Shown: one piece after another, positions 15,887 through 17,030 of the stretch
Position numbering within the stretch: position 1 is the stretch's first letter
Layout: every line of letters begins with the position of its first letter
Origin: Brachionus koreanus
Lineage: Eukaryota > Rotifera > Eurotatoria > Ploima > Brachionidae
Assembly: GCA_016987375.1 (NCBI GenBank)
Contig: PJRA01000475.1
Coordinates: 333,748-350,777, forward strand
Direction: 5' to 3'
DNA length: 17,030 nt
Translations under genes and position numbers: made by a program
Notes under the pieces: generated by a model
Database searches by the model: none
Told to the model about the DNA's origin: nothing
The model's input: only the letters and a program-made list of their open reading frames with translations

Positions 15887-17030
15887 CTAGTTAGAGGAGA
15901 AATTTAGATATTTTTTAAAAATTAAATTTTAATGAGAAATTGTCTTAAATTTTTATTTTTTTAAGAGTATAAAAATATAAAAATTAATTAGATTTGCTTT
16001 TATGAAGACAATTTTCTTTGCTCAGATTTACAGCATTTTGATCAGACAGGACAGTGTCTCATATCTATGAAATATGTGCTCCCAATTTAAAGACAAACCA
16101 TTAAGGATTAATTCTTTTTAAAATGTTTTCTTCAATTCCTTGATAAAAAATACAACGACTGGGAAAAAATGATCGTATTTTTTTAGTTTTATTTTTAAAT
16201 ATACTCGAAAATAATGTACCTAATCTAAAAATATAAATAAATTTTCAAAATTTGAGTTAATTTAATTGAAAATCACATCAAAGCTGTCAAACAAAACAAA
16301 ATTAAGTCTTTTTTCAGCTTATTTCTGTTAATTTTTTTTCGATAAAAAATTTTCTAACTAATTGAAATATTGAAAGTTTAAAAAAAATGCGTGTTGCAAT
16401 TTTCATTTAATTAATATTTTTTTCAATTAATTGATTGTATATATAATTAATAAAAAAATGCAAGTTATAGGATTTTTAATTTCAAAAATTAGTTTAATAG
16501 CGCAAAATTGAACTCCCAAAAAATGTTATAAAAAGAAAAGTCATATTCTCTTATTGAGTATATTCTATAAATTAGAATTTTAAAATTACAAAATAATCAA
16601 AATCTTTAAATTATTGAATATATTTAGATATATTTAAAAATTACGAAAAATTCTATGAGATGATAATGAGAATTTTTATTGTCTTGCTTTATAAAATAAT
16701 AAAGTTTTAGAAATAAAGAACTATATAATTAGTTGTCAACAATCGATTTTTTTGAATTTTTATTATTTAAAAAAAGAATTTTTTATACACAGTTAAATTT
16801 AATAGCATCATCAATTAATCTGTTTATTCTTTAGATCAAAATCTTTTAAAAAATACTGATGGGTCAAAATAGAATAAGGCTTTTAAGTTTATAAGCATTT
16901 TAATTAAAAGATGCTCCGCATGGATAAGGTAACAAATGTATAAAAATGATAACAAAATTAATTGAATAGAAAATGATCCATAAAAAAATTTTTTTGAACT
17001 AAAAAACAGATCTTTTGATTAGGCGACATA
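15887..17030. other. Upstream AT-rich region, probably intron; no exon found
   Basis: The first visible exon starts in phase 1, so coding sequence must continue upstream. I scanned the minus strand here for the module signatures (S-Y/F-Y-G start, I-G-F-E strand, C-x-N tail) and found none. Positions 16015-16170 are slightly less AT-rich but have stops in every frame. The segment is best read as a long intron with the 5' exons beyond the window. I see no promoter I can support. Confidence 0.5.

Noticed and set aside
16015..16170. Possible upstream exon or transposase remnant in a slightly less AT-rich patch
   Set aside because: Stops in all frames, no module signature, and no recognisable domain on either strand.

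Overview
The window is AT-rich eukaryotic (animal) DNA. It has roughly 50-bp T-rich introns with GT/AG borders and a long split gene on the minus strand. It also carries decayed transposons of types common in invertebrate genomes. The coding style and the LINE remnant look to me like a monogonont rotifer such as Brachionus. That assignment rests on memory of similar sequences, not on a search.

One host gene fills about 1.1-15.9 kb, read right to left. I rebuilt 13 exons (15886 down to 1121). Every junction keeps reading phase, giving about 2,978 codons plus a stop, with the 5' end outside the window. The product is a polycystin-1-like (PKD1 family) receptor-channel. From the N-terminus it has the tail of one module (A), then four tandem modules (B-E) of about 225-255 residues that I cannot name. 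A REJ region, a GAIN/GPS autoproteolysis region, TM1, a cytoplasmic PLAT/LH2 domain and the ten remaining membrane segments follow. The channel part includes the polycystin TOP domain and a TRP-like pore, and the cytoplasmic tail is short.

Three introns are longer than the usual 50-100 bp. Intron 11 (7156-7375, 220 bp) is T-rich and empty. Intron 12 (3564-4602, 1,039 bp) holds a SWIM-zinc-finger transposase remnant on the plus strand. Intron 9 (8339-12371, 4,033 bp) is a transposon nest: a second, different SWIM-type transposase remnant, a broken LINE reverse transcriptase, and three copies of a 173-192 bp palindromic MITE. The MITEs have perfect or near-perfect 8-bp target-site duplications, and one sits inside the LINE. 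All coding transposon remnants run antisense to the host gene.

The flanks (1-1045 and 15887-17030) are very AT-rich. I recognise no gene in them beyond a possible poly(A) signal. I see no rRNA, CRISPR array or bacterial-type system, and no tRNA I could support.
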